The notes under the pieces are model-generated. The model was given only the letters and a program-made list of their open reading frames with translations, ran no database searches and had not been told where the DNA came from. The position numbers were made by a program, and so were the translations under genes. Of a stretch of 64,000 nucleotides of DNA, positions 19,457-27,525 are shown one piece after another. Positions within the stretch are counted from its first letter, which is position 1. Every line of letters starts with the position of its first letter. The stretch covers positions 31,253 through 95,252 of the forward strand of contig CAJQOH010000007.1 of assembly GCA_905479915.1 (NCBI GenBank), written 5' to 3'. The stretch comes from an uncultured Flavobacteriales bacterium. Lineage in GTDB: Bacteria > Bacteroidota > Bacteroidia > Flavobacteriales_E > Vicingaceae.

Positions 19457-20098
19457 TTATTCTATTATCGACTCTTCTGTTTCTTCTTTTGGAAAAAACT
19501 GTTTATTCATCAGAAATACAAGCCCTATCCCACAAGAAATGGATACATCAGCTATATTAAATACGGGTCTAAAAAACATGAAATATTCTCCACCCCATAC
19601 TGGAACCCAATCTGGAAAAGTACCATCAATTAAAGGAAACCACAACATATCTACAACTCTTCCATGTAAAAACGGAGCATATCCTCCTTCATCGGGCATA
19701 AACGTTGCTATCTGATTAAAACTCTCATTAAAGATCATTCCATAAATACCACTATCAATCATGTTGCCTATTGCTCCAGCAAAAATAAGGGCAGAACTTA
19801 TTTGTAGTCCTTTATGTGCATCTTTTGGTAAATATTTAAATATATAGATCCCTCCAGCAATTATAGCCACAATTCGAAATAAACTCAATGCCAATTTACC
19901 CCAATCTCCTCCGAGCTCCATACCGAAAGCCATCCCGTTGTTTTCTATAAAATGGATATAAAACCAATTCCCAAATACAGGAAACTCTTGACTTAAATAC
20001 ATATTTGTTTTTACCCAAAGTTTTGACCATTGATCTGCCGTTAACACTAAAAGTGTTACAACAATTGGTTTAGAAAGAATTGATAAAAACTTGTTCAT
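19457..20098 (-). CDS. lspA: Lipoprotein signal peptidase (signal peptidase II)
   Basis: 213 residues, longer than typical LspA because of an extra periplasmic stretch between about residues 120 and 175. Four membrane helices are visible. Catalytic aspartates are D115 in GAIGNMIDS and D184 in FNIADVSIS; D22 in LTADQWSK and N53-N54 in FIENNGMAFG are conserved features. It removes signal peptides from diacylglyceryl-modified prolipoproteins, such as the small lipoprotein at 3796. It follows ileS and the dksA-like gene in the same direction, but a strong hairpin lies just upstream. Confidence 0.96.
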   Translation of the reverse strand: MNKFLSILSKPIVVTLLVLTADQWSKLWVKTNMYLSQEFPVFGNWFYIHFIENNGMAFGMELGGDWGKLALSLFRIVAIIAGGIYIFKYLPKDAHKGLQISSALIFAGAIGNMIDSGIYGMIFNESFNQIATFMPDEGGYAPFLHGRVVDMLWFPLIDGTFPDWVPVWGGEYFMFFRPVFNIADVSISCGIGLVFLMNKQFFPKEETEESIIE

Positions 20099-20112
20099 TT
20101 AATATTGTCCTA

Positions 20113-20158
20113 AATTAAAAATTGGAGACTAAATTCATATAATCTCCAATTCTTAATT
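20113..20158 (-). terminator. Hairpin between dksA-like gene and lspA
   Basis: Two 16-base arms (20113-20128 and 20143-20158, core TTGGAGA / TCTCCAA) pair with a single mismatch around a 14-base loop. On the minus strand the hairpin begins 20 bp after the dksA-like stop and ends 15 bp before the lspA start. The distal arm is T-rich. It could be a partial terminator that sets lspA lower than ileS, or a structure masking the lspA start. Confidence 0.55.
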
Positions 20159-20177
20159 AACTTTTATTTTTTTAAGA

Positions 20178-20552
20178 TTAGCTCTGAGCTTGTTTAGCTT
20201 CAATACTAAGCGTTGCATGAGGAACAGCCATTAACCTTTCTTTCTGGATTAATTTACCTGTAACTCTACAAACTCCGTAAGACTTATTTGAAATTCTAAT
20301 CAATGCATTTTCTAAATGCTTTAAAAACTTTTCTTGTCTTCCTGCCAATTGAGCTACCTCTTCTCTAGAAAGCGTTGCTGCTCCTTCTTCCATCATTTTG
20401 AATGAATGAGCAGTATCATCAGTTCCATTATCATCTGCATGAGACAATGATCCTCTTAGTCCGTCTAAATCTTTTTGTGCAACTTCAATTTTTGCATCAA
20501 TTACAGCTTTAAATTCTGCTAAATCTTTATCTGAATATCTTATGTCTGCCAT
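20178..20552 (-). CDS. TraR/DksA-family protein, Cys-poor
   Basis: 124 residues. A helical N-terminal half (DLAEFKAVIDAKIEVAQKDL) leads to YGVCRVTGKLIQKERLMAVPHATLSIEAK, the position of the DksA C4 zinc finger. Here only one of the four expected cysteines remains, so zinc is probably not bound; this pattern is usual in Bacteroidota DksA-like proteins as I know them. DksA proteins reach into the RNA polymerase secondary channel and tune transcription during starvation. It starts 10 bp after ileS and precedes lspA. The fold assignment is firm; the regulatory role is inferred. Confidence 0.88.
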   Translation of the reverse strand: MADIRYSDKDLAEFKAVIDAKIEVAQKDLDGLRGSLSHADDNGTDDTAHSFKMMEEGAATLSREEVAQLAGRQEKFLKHLENALIRISNKSYGVCRVTGKLIQKERLMAVPHATLSIEAKQAQS

Positions 20553-20562
20553 TTTGTATTAT

Positions 20563-23500
20563 TTAATTCAATTTTTCTATTGAGATTACAGTACTTACAT
20601 TGTCATCTAGTTCTACTGCAATTCCATTATTTTGTTTCATTTCGTCAACTAAATCAAGTTCTCCTGCTAAAGTTTCAGAGCAAATATAATTTTTATTTTT
20701 ATTAATTGCTTGATTTATTTCGTTGTGTTTTAAGATTTTAAGGTGAATTTTATCCGTCACCTCTAAACCGCTTTCTTTCCTTAAGTTTTGGATACGATTT
20801 ACAAATTCTCTAGCCATTCCTTCCTCTTTTAAATCATCCGATAGCACAACATCTAAAGCAACAGTAATTCCTCCCTCAGATTGCAATAACCATCCTGGAA
20901 TATCTTGAGTAGAAATTTCTACATCACTCAACTCCAACACAACATTTTGATCTTCAACAGCAAATGTTTTGGATCCATTACTTTCTAATTCAGCAATTTC
21001 ATCAGCTCCAAATTGATTTACAACTCCAGCAATTTGCTTCATTATCTTACCATATTTTGGTCCTAATGTTTTAAAATTTGGTTTAATGCTTTTCACTAAA
21101 ACTCCTGTAGTATCTGTTAAGTATTCTAATTCTTTAACGTTTGTTTCTGAAAGAATTAAATCTTCAACATCTTCTAACTGTCGCTTAAATTTATCATCTA
21201 AAATAGGCACCATAATTTTTTGTAATGGCTGACGAACTTTTAGGCTTTCTTTCTTTCTTAAGCTCAAGACCATAGAAGAAACTTTTTGAGCAATGGCCAT
21301 TCTCTCTTCTAAATCTGTATCGATAACCGCTGTATCAGAAATTGGAAAATCAGATAAATGAACTGAAGTTGTATTGCTATTTCCACTTACCGCTACTAAA
21401 TCTGAATACAGTTGATCCATATAAAATGGAGCTATAGAAGAAGATAACTGAGCTACCACTTCTAAACATTTGTACAATGTTTGGTAAGCAGCAATCTTGT
21501 CTTGAGAGTATTCCCCTTTCCAAAAACGTCTTCTACACAAACGAACGTACCAATTACTCAATTCATCATTTACAAAATCTTGAATTGCTCTACCTGCTTT
21601 TGTCGGTTCTAATGCATCAAAACAATCATCAACAACGGTAATGAGAGAATTTAATTTTGAAATGATCCAACGATCAATTTCCGGTCTTTCGCTAACAGGA
21701 ACTTCATCTTCAGCATAAGTAAATCCATCTAAATTAGCATACAATGCAAAGAACCCGTAAGTGTTATACAATGTTCCAAAAAACTTACGTTGAACTTCTG
21801 TAATTCCATCTAAATCGAATTTTAAATTATCCCATGGTGATGCATTGGTTACCATATACCAACGCGTAGCATCTGCCCCATACTTTTCTAAAGTATCAAA
21901 TGGATCAATTGTATTGCCTAAACGTTTAGACATTTTAACTCCATTTTTATCCAAGACTAAACCGTTAGAAATTACATTTTTATAGGCTACAGAATCAAAC
22001 ACCATTGTTGCAATAGCATGCAACGTAAAAAACCAACCTCTTGTCTGATCTACTCCCTCTGCAATAAAGTTAGCTGGAAAATATTCATTGTTATCTATAG
22101 CTTCTTTATTTTCGAAAGGGTAATGCTGTTGAGCATAAGGCATAGATCCTGAATCAAACCAAACATCAATCAAGTCTGATTCTCTTTTCATTGGTTTTCC
22201 TGAACCGGAAACCAAAATAATTTCATCAACATAATTTTTATGCAGATCAAAAGTCTTATAATTTTCTTCAGACATATCTCCAACAACAAAATCTGCCAAT
22301 GGGTTTTTAGTCATTAAACCAGCAGCTATAGACTTTTCGACCTCCGCTTTTAATTGTTCTACTGAAGAAATACAAATTTCATCATCTCCTTCTTCAGTTC
22401 TCCATATTGGAATTGGTATCCCCCAATAACGTGAACGAGATAAATTCCAATCGTTTAGATTTTCTAACCAATTACCAAAACGACCTGTTCCAGTACTTTC
22501 AGGTTGCCAATTTATTGTTTTATTTAACGCTATTAATCTATCTTTTACTGCTGTAGATTTAATAAACCACGAATCTAGTGGATAATATAATACAGGCTTA
22601 TCAGTTCTCCAACAATGCGGGTAACTGTGCTCATATTTAGATACATTAAACGCTTTATTCTCTTCTTTTAATTTGATACAAAGCTGAACGTCAACAGATC
22701 TTTCTAAAGCTTCTCCTTCTGCATAATATTCATTCTTAACATACATTCCTGCAAACTCACCCATTTCTGGTCTAAATCTACCTTGCAAATCAACTAAAGG
22801 AACAGCGTTTCCGTTATCATCTAAAACTAACATAGCGGGTACTCCAGCATCTTTTGCTACTTGAGCATCATCCTGTCCAAAAGTTGGAGCAATATGCACA
22901 ATCCCTGTACCATCTTCAGTAGTTACAAAATCACCAGCTATCACTCTAAATGCTTTATCAGCATTTTCATGAGGCAAGGCATAAGGCAACAACTGCTCAT
23001 ATTCTACCCCTACTATTTCAGCACCTTTTTTCTCTTGAACTATAGTCCATGGAATAATTTTATCTCCTAAAGAATAATCTTCAAACGATGCATTTTCTCC
23101 ATCTGCTTTAAAGTGTTTACCAACTAAATCTTTGGCCAAAATGGCAAACATTCTATCTCCAGTATAAGGATTAAATGTATCTACTTTAACATAATCAACT
23201 TTATTCCCAACTGCTAATGCAGTATTTGAAGGCAATGTCCAAGGTGTAGTTGTCCATGCTAAAAAATAAGAGTTTTCTGTATTTTTAATCTTAAACTGAG
23301 CTACTGCTGATGTATCTTTTACATCTTTATAACAACCTGGTTGGTTTAATTCATGTGAACTCAAGCCAGTTCCTGCTGCTGGAGAATAAGGTTGAATTGT
23401 ATACCCTTTATACATTAAGCCTTTTGCATAAAGCTGACCCAACAACCACCAAACGGTTTCCATGTATTTATTTTCATAGGTAACATATGGATCATCCATA

Positions 23501-23937
23501 TCTACCCAATACCCCATTTTCTGAGTTAAACTATTCCAGATATCTGTATACTGCATTACTGTCTCTCTACACTCTTTGTTGTAGTCATCAACAGAAATTT
23601 TAGTTCCAATATCTTCCTTAGTAATTCCTAATTTCTTTTCTACACTCAACTCAACGGGTAACCCATGCGTATCCCATCCAGCCTTACGCTTAACCTGAAA
23701 TCCTTTTAATGTTTTATAACGACAGAAAAGATCTTTAATCGTTCTTCCCATCGCATGATGAATACCAGGCAATCCGTTTGCAGAAGGTGGTCCTTCATAA
23801 AATACAAAGGGATCTTTCCCTTCTCTAGTTGAGATACTTTTCTCAAAAACTTTATTTGCTTCCCACTTATCTAAAACGTCTTTAGCAACGTTAGGTAAAT
23901 CTAGCTTGGGGTATGTTTTATATTGGCTCATGTTCAA
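20563..23937 (-). CDS. ileS: Isoleucine--tRNA ligase
   Basis: 1124 residues, the large form. The HIGH-equivalent is GLPGIHHAMG (about residues 55-64) and the KMSKS loop is KMSKRLGN. The CP1 editing domain lies between, with the TTTPWTLPSN signature. The C-terminal part has the anticodon-binding domain and a long extra region without a zinc finger. It charges tRNA-Ile and hydrolyses Val-tRNA-Ile. It is the first gene of an ileS - dksA-like - lspA series; ileS next to lspA is a common bacterial arrangement. Confidence 0.97.
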   Translation of the reverse strand: MNMSQYKTYPKLDLPNVAKDVLDKWEANKVFEKSISTREGKDPFVFYEGPPSANGLPGIHHAMGRTIKDLFCRYKTLKGFQVKRKAGWDTHGLPVELSVEKKLGITKEDIGTKISVDDYNKECRETVMQYTDIWNSLTQKMGYWVDMDDPYVTYENKYMETVWWLLGQLYAKGLMYKGYTIQPYSPAAGTGLSSHELNQPGCYKDVKDTSAVAQFKIKNTENSYFLAWTTTPWTLPSNTALAVGNKVDYVKVDTFNPYTGDRMFAILAKDLVGKHFKADGENASFEDYSLGDKIIPWTIVQEKKGAEIVGVEYEQLLPYALPHENADKAFRVIAGDFVTTEDGTGIVHIAPTFGQDDAQVAKDAGVPAMLVLDDNGNAVPLVDLQGRFRPEMGEFAGMYVKNEYYAEGEALERSVDVQLCIKLKEENKAFNVSKYEHSYPHCWRTDKPVLYYPLDSWFIKSTAVKDRLIALNKTINWQPESTGTGRFGNWLENLNDWNLSRSRYWGIPIPIWRTEEGDDEICISSVEQLKAEVEKSIAAGLMTKNPLADFVVGDMSEENYKTFDLHKNYVDEIILVSGSGKPMKRESDLIDVWFDSGSMPYAQQHYPFENKEAIDNNEYFPANFIAEGVDQTRGWFFTLHAIATMVFDSVAYKNVISNGLVLDKNGVKMSKRLGNTIDPFDTLEKYGADATRWYMVTNASPWDNLKFDLDGITEVQRKFFGTLYNTYGFFALYANLDGFTYAEDEVPVSERPEIDRWIISKLNSLITVVDDCFDALEPTKAGRAIQDFVNDELSNWYVRLCRRRFWKGEYSQDKIAAYQTLYKCLEVVAQLSSSIAPFYMDQLYSDLVAVSGNSNTTSVHLSDFPISDTAVIDTDLEERMAIAQKVSSMVLSLRKKESLKVRQPLQKIMVPILDDKFKRQLEDVEDLILSETNVKELEYLTDTTGVLVKSIKPNFKTLGPKYGKIMKQIAGVVNQFGADEIAELESNGSKTFAVEDQNVVLELSDVEISTQDIPGWLLQSEGGITVALDVVLSDDLKEEGMAREFVNRIQNLRKESGLEVTDKIHLKILKHNEINQAINKNKNYICSETLAGELDLVDEMKQNNGIAVELDDNVSTVISIEKLN

Positions 23938-24011
23938 TTTTAAGAAGTGCGAATTTAACGATTTAACCTTTTATTTAATTAATTTCGATAATATATTCTT
24001 GCAGATAAAAA

Positions 24012-24395
24012 GTGAAAAAAACAACCCTAAAAAACTCAACTATAGAGCAGTTATCTGCTAACCTTGTATTGGTTGTTCTAAACGACAATGCTACCATTGA
24101 AATAGAAGACATCATTGAAATTAAAGCAGCAAATAAAAAAATTACGAATGGAGAAAATTATGGGGTTATTATAGATAGTGGTAACTACACCTCAATTAGT
24201 AATGAGGCAAGAAGTTTAACAGCAAGCAAAGAGATGGAAGGTAAAAGAATTGCCATGTCCGTTATAATTAACAACTTATCTCAACGGCTGCTTGTCAACT
24301 TTTTTCTAAAGATTAATAAGCCTTTGGTTCCTACCAAATCATTCTCCAACCTGAAAGAAGCTAGAGAATGGATAGAAACTGTTATTAATCAATAA
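24012..24395 (+). CDS. Small protein of the DUF7793/STAS-SEC14-like kind
   Basis: 127 residues from a GTG start (VKKTTLKNS...); no in-frame ATG lies in the first 75 codons. The pattern of beta strands and a helix, with ENYGVIIDSGNYTSISNEAR in the middle and VIINNLSQRLLVNFFLKINKPLVPTKSF near the end, resembles the small Bacteroidota family annotated as DUF7793 or STAS/SEC14-like, from memory. Function is unknown; members look like single-domain ligand or partner binders in the cytosol. It is divergent from ileS and its last 11 bases overlap the end of the convergent RidA gene. Confidence 0.65.
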   Translation: MKKTTLKNSTIEQLSANLVLVVLNDNATIEIEDIIEIKAANKKITNGENYGVIIDSGNYTSISNEARSLTASKEMEGKRIAMSVIINNLSQRLLVNFFLKINKPLVPTKSFSNLKEAREWIETVINQ

Positions 24396-24813
24396 CCGCA
24401 ATACATTTTAATTCAATACAAATTGGTGAAGGCAGTGCATTTACTTCTACAGTAGTTCTACAGGGTTGGTTCCCTTTAAAATATTCTGCATAGACCTTAT
24501 TATAGGTTTTAAAATCTCTTTTCATATCTGTTAAAAAAGTAGTTACATCAACTAAGTTTTCCCAACTAGAACCCGATTCTTCTAAAATCGTTTTTACATT
24601 ATCAAATACAGAACGACATTGAGCTTCAAAATCAAAAGTTTCATAATTCCCATTCTTGTCATATTTCAATCCAGGAATATTTGCCTCCTCACTTCCAGAA
24701 CCCGCAGCCCTTGGTCCAACTCCTGACAAAAACAAAAGATTACCCACTTTACGTGCATGAGGATACATCCCCATTGGTTTTGGTGCTTTATCCGTACTTA
24801 TTTTTTCGCTCAT
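24385..24813 (-). CDS. RidA/YjgF-family protein
   Basis: 142 residues. The family features are GNLLFLSGVGPR near the N-terminus, the middle LEESGSSWENLVDVTTFLTDM, and the C-terminal CRTTVEVNALPSPICIELKCIAV, whose Arg binds the substrate carboxylate. RidA enzymes hydrolyse reactive enamines and imines to 2-oxo acids, protecting PLP enzymes. Relative to classical RidA it carries an N-terminal extension and an insert (about residues 33-55), as seen in aminomuconate-deaminase-like branches, so the exact substrate is open. A well-formed promoter lies just upstream. Confidence 0.9.
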   Translation of the reverse strand: MSEKISTDKAPKPMGMYPHARKVGNLLFLSGVGPRAAGSGSEEANIPGLKYDKNGNYETFDFEAQCRSVFDNVKTILEESGSSWENLVDVTTFLTDMKRDFKTYNKVYAEYFKGNQPCRTTVEVNALPSPICIELKCIAVID

Positions 24814-24835
24814 AATTTTAATTTCTTAAAGAGAA

Positions 24836-24864
24836 CAAATGTAAGGTTTTTAATTACTTTTCAA
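24836..24864 (-). promoter_or_regulatory. Bacteroidota-type promoter of the RidA gene
   Basis: On the minus strand: TTG (24864-24862), 18 bases, then TACATTTG (24843-24836). This fits the Bacteroidota primary sigma consensus TTG-N17-23-TAnnTTTG. It ends 22 bp before the ATG at 24813 and sits immediately after the stop of the neighbouring gene. Confidence 0.65.
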
Positions 24865-24865
24865 T

Positions 24866-25264
24866 TTATTCTGTCTGTTCTATCGAATCCCAAACTGACC
24901 CTGAAGTTCGCATTGGCCCATATTTTTTAGGTGTGTGAGTAACAACTAAAAACAATCCAATTAAAAATAGAAACACAAAAATTATAAATATGAATTTCGA
25001 TTTATCTGCTGTTTTATAATTAGCTTCTCTATGATTATAGACTTTCTTATCTAAGCCAAAAATGTCTTTTTCTATATAATACTCTTCTACTATTTCTTTT
25101 TCATTATTCAGTTTGCCCCCCTTAGGAGTTCTTCTCTTCCGTCTAATGATTAAAGCGCTCATTAATATCATCAACAACAAACCACAAAATGCCAAAACAG
25201 GATCTGGATATGAGTAATACCCATAACCTGTTCCAAAACAATCGATTATTAGTAGAATTTCCAT
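24866..25264 (-). CDS. Hypothetical membrane protein (132 aa)
   Basis: No family recognised. Two membrane segments are visible: residues about 22-41 (VLAFCGLLLMILMSALIIRR) followed by a strongly basic RRKRRTPKGGK stretch, and about 91-109 (FIFIIFVFLFLIGLFLVVTH). The loop between them is hydrophilic and charged and would be cytosolic by the positive-inside rule. The short N-terminal part GTGYGYYSYPDP is Tyr/Gly rich. It is divergent from the methyltransferase gene. Confidence 0.7.
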   Translation of the reverse strand: MEILLIIDCFGTGYGYYSYPDPVLAFCGLLLMILMSALIIRRKRRTPKGGKLNNEKEIVEEYYIEKDIFGLDKKVYNHREANYKTADKSKFIFIIFVFLFLIGLFLVVTHTPKKYGPMRTSGSVWDSIEQTE

Positions 25265-25321
25265 CCTGTTAAATTACCCAAAATTTAAAAACTCTTTATT
25301 TCTTCCATTAAAGATAAACAT

Positions 25322-25329
25322 TACTTTTG
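25322..25329 (+). promoter_or_regulatory. Candidate -7 box before the polysaccharide locus
   Basis: TACTTTTG matches TAnnTTTG and lies 29 bp before the ATG of the methyltransferase gene, the first of three tightly linked plus-strand genes. No convincing TTG at -33 is visible. Confidence 0.4.
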
Positions 25330-25358
25330 CAAAGAAGTAACCAAACAATTTAAGTGAT

Positions 25359-26093
25359 ATGAGGAACCCTTTCAAGAAAAAAACAGAATCTGAAGTAATA
25401 GCTCCTACAACAATTCCAGATGAAGCCTATCTTGTGCCTGACGTACCTATGGCAGGAAAAATTGCCCATCAAAAATGGCAAAGCTATTTATATGAGCACT
25501 TTAATAAAGAAGGATTTCGTGTATTAGAAATTGGTAGTAGAGAGGTTACTGGACCTTCTGGAGCTAGAGATCATTTTAACAAAGCCGAATATGTTGGTTT
25601 TGATTATTATGATGGAGACAATGTAGATGTTGTTGGTGATGCTCATAAATTATCCACTTATTTTGCCGAAAACGAAAAATTTGATTTAATCTATTCTAGT
25701 GCTTGTTTTGAGCATTTTGCAATGCCATGGGTAGTTGCTACAGAAACGGCCAAACTCTTAAAAGTTGGCGGTCATGTTTTTGTAGAAACACACTTTTCGT
25801 ATTCATCCCACGAAAGACCTTGGCACTTTTTTCAATTTAGTGACATGGCATTGAAAACACTCTTTTCTAGCGCTTTAGGATTCGAGTGTGTAGAAGCAGG
25901 ATTATCCAACCCTATTGTAGGAAGGTTTTCCAGTTTTGCAGATGAATATTTACAAAACAAACCAGTTACAGGACTTTATTGTCATTCTGAATTTCTTGGA
26001 AAAAAGGTAAAAGAGGTAACAGATTTTAGTTGGGATAAAGTAAATCTAGAAGATGTTGTCAAAGACACTCATTATCCAGAGCCACAAAAATAA
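25359..26093 (+). CDS. Class I SAM-dependent methyltransferase
   Basis: 244 residues. Motif I is VLEIGSREVTGPSG (from about residue 54), the acidic end of the next strand is in YVGFDYYDGDNVDVVGDAH, and motif IV-like FDLIYSSACFEHF is followed by LLKVGGHVFVETHF. This is a Rossmann-type methyltransferase of the Methyltransf_11 kind. The target is not known; its place 4 bp ahead of the MBOAT gene suggests a sugar or polysaccharide substrate. The first 20 residues are charged and probably flexible. Confidence 0.85.
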   Translation: MRNPFKKKTESEVIAPTTIPDEAYLVPDVPMAGKIAHQKWQSYLYEHFNKEGFRVLEIGSREVTGPSGARDHFNKAEYVGFDYYDGDNVDVVGDAHKLSTYFAENEKFDLIYSSACFEHFAMPWVVATETAKLLKVGGHVFVETHFSYSSHERPWHFFQFSDMALKTLFSSALGFECVEAGLSNPIVGRFSSFADEYLQNKPVTGLYCHSEFLGKKVKEVTDFSWDKVNLEDVVKDTHYPEPQK

Positions 26094-26097
26094 ATAG

Positions 26098-27525
26098 ATG
26101 CTTTTTAGCTCAACCTTATTTTTATTTTTGTTCTTACCAATATGTTTATTGGCAAGCTTTGTACTACCTAATATCCGTCTTAAAAATTTCTTTTTATTAT
26201 TAGCTAGTTTATTTTTCTACGCTTGGGGCGAAGGAGAACTAGTCTTTTTAATGTTATTTACTATTCTACTAAATTATGTTTTTGGAATAGCAATTAGCAA
26301 ATCCGAACCTCCGTCAATTAAAAAAATATACCTAACTCTTTCTATAATAAGTAATCTTTCAATTTTAGGGTATTACAAGTATTTCAATTTTCTTATAGAA
26401 AACCTTAACTCAATCCTCATAGGACTTGGAGAAACGAAAATTACAGCCGAAACAGTAACTCTTCCAATAGGAATTTCTTTCTTTATATTTCAGTCCATTT
26501 CTTATGTAATTGATGTATATCGCAATGATGCAAAAGTGCAAAAAGACCCTTTAAACTTAGCACTATATATATCTCTGTTTCCTCAACTAATCGCTGGCCC
26601 AATTGTAAGATACCATGATGTTTTTTTGCAATTAGAAAAAAGGAATACCGATACAAATAAAATCGCTCTAGGTATAAAACGTTTTATAATTGGACTTGGT
26701 AAAAAAGTACTTATTGCCAATACATGTGGCAGAGTTGCCGATCAAATATTTGAATTAAGCGAAAATGATTTGTCAGGAAGTTTAGCGTGGTTGGGAATAG
26801 TTTGTTATACCATTCAAATTTTCTTTGATTTCTCAGGGTATTCTGACATGGCTATTGGTTTAGGAAAAATGTTTGGGTTTGACTTCTTAGAAAATTTCAA
26901 CTATCCATTTATTGCAAGATCTATTAAAAACTTCTGGCAAAGGTGGCATATTTCTCTATCTACATGGATTAGAGATTATCTATACATTCCTCTAGGAGGA
27001 AATAAAAAAAGTAATTCTAGAACCTATTTAAACTTAATCATAGTTTTTTTCCTAACTGGACTTTGGCATGGAGCAAGTTGGAATTTTATTGTATGGGGTT
27101 TATTTCATGGTATATTTTTACTCATCGAACGCTTATTCTTAGAGAAATTACTTAGCCGACTACCAAAATTTGTAAGTCATTTTTACACACTTTTTGTTGT
27201 GATTATTGCATTTGTATTTTTTAGAACTTCTGATATTAATAGTGCTTTAGTTTATATCCAAAAAATGTTCAGTTTTACTCAACAACAAAATGATTTTTAC
27301 CCATTCTTACTATTCTTTGACTTTGAGCTTATCATCACGCTAATTGTTGCAATTATTGTCTCAATACCAACCTTAGAATTTATTAAACAACGGATGCCTT
27401 TTTTTAATAGAAGTTATCACATCTTAACATATACCAACTACATCGGATTATTTTCCATATTTATCCTGTCCATTATCTATATAGCAAGTGGAACACATAA
27501 CCCTTTCATTTACTTTAGATTTTGA
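26098..27525 (+). CDS. MBOAT-family O-acyltransferase (AlgI-like)
   Basis: 475 residues with ten or more membrane segments. Recognisable AlgI/PatA-type features: FFFYAWGEGELVFLM-like N-terminus, YPFIARSIKNFWQRWHISLS (about residue 277 on), and GLWHGASWNFIVWGLFHGI (from about residue 321), which holds the invariant catalytic histidine. Such proteins pass an acyl group, usually acetyl, across the inner membrane to a periplasmic partner. The next gene, overlapping by 4 bp, is an AlgX/AlgJ-like SGNH protein, the expected partner. Together they should O-acetylate an exported polysaccharide. Confidence 0.93.
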   Translation: MLFSSTLFLFLFLPICLLASFVLPNIRLKNFFLLLASLFFYAWGEGELVFLMLFTILLNYVFGIAISKSEPPSIKKIYLTLSIISNLSILGYYKYFNFLIENLNSILIGLGETKITAETVTLPIGISFFIFQSISYVIDVYRNDAKVQKDPLNLALYISLFPQLIAGPIVRYHDVFLQLEKRNTDTNKIALGIKRFIIGLGKKVLIANTCGRVADQIFELSENDLSGSLAWLGIVCYTIQIFFDFSGYSDMAIGLGKMFGFDFLENFNYPFIARSIKNFWQRWHISLSTWIRDYLYIPLGGNKKSNSRTYLNLIIVFFLTGLWHGASWNFIVWGLFHGIFLLIERLFLEKLLSRLPKFVSHFYTLFVVIIAFVFFRTSDINSALVYIQKMFSFTQQQNDFYPFLLFFDFELIITLIVAIIVSIPTLEFIKQRMPFFNRSYHILTYTNYIGLFSIFILSIIYIASGTHNPFIYFRF

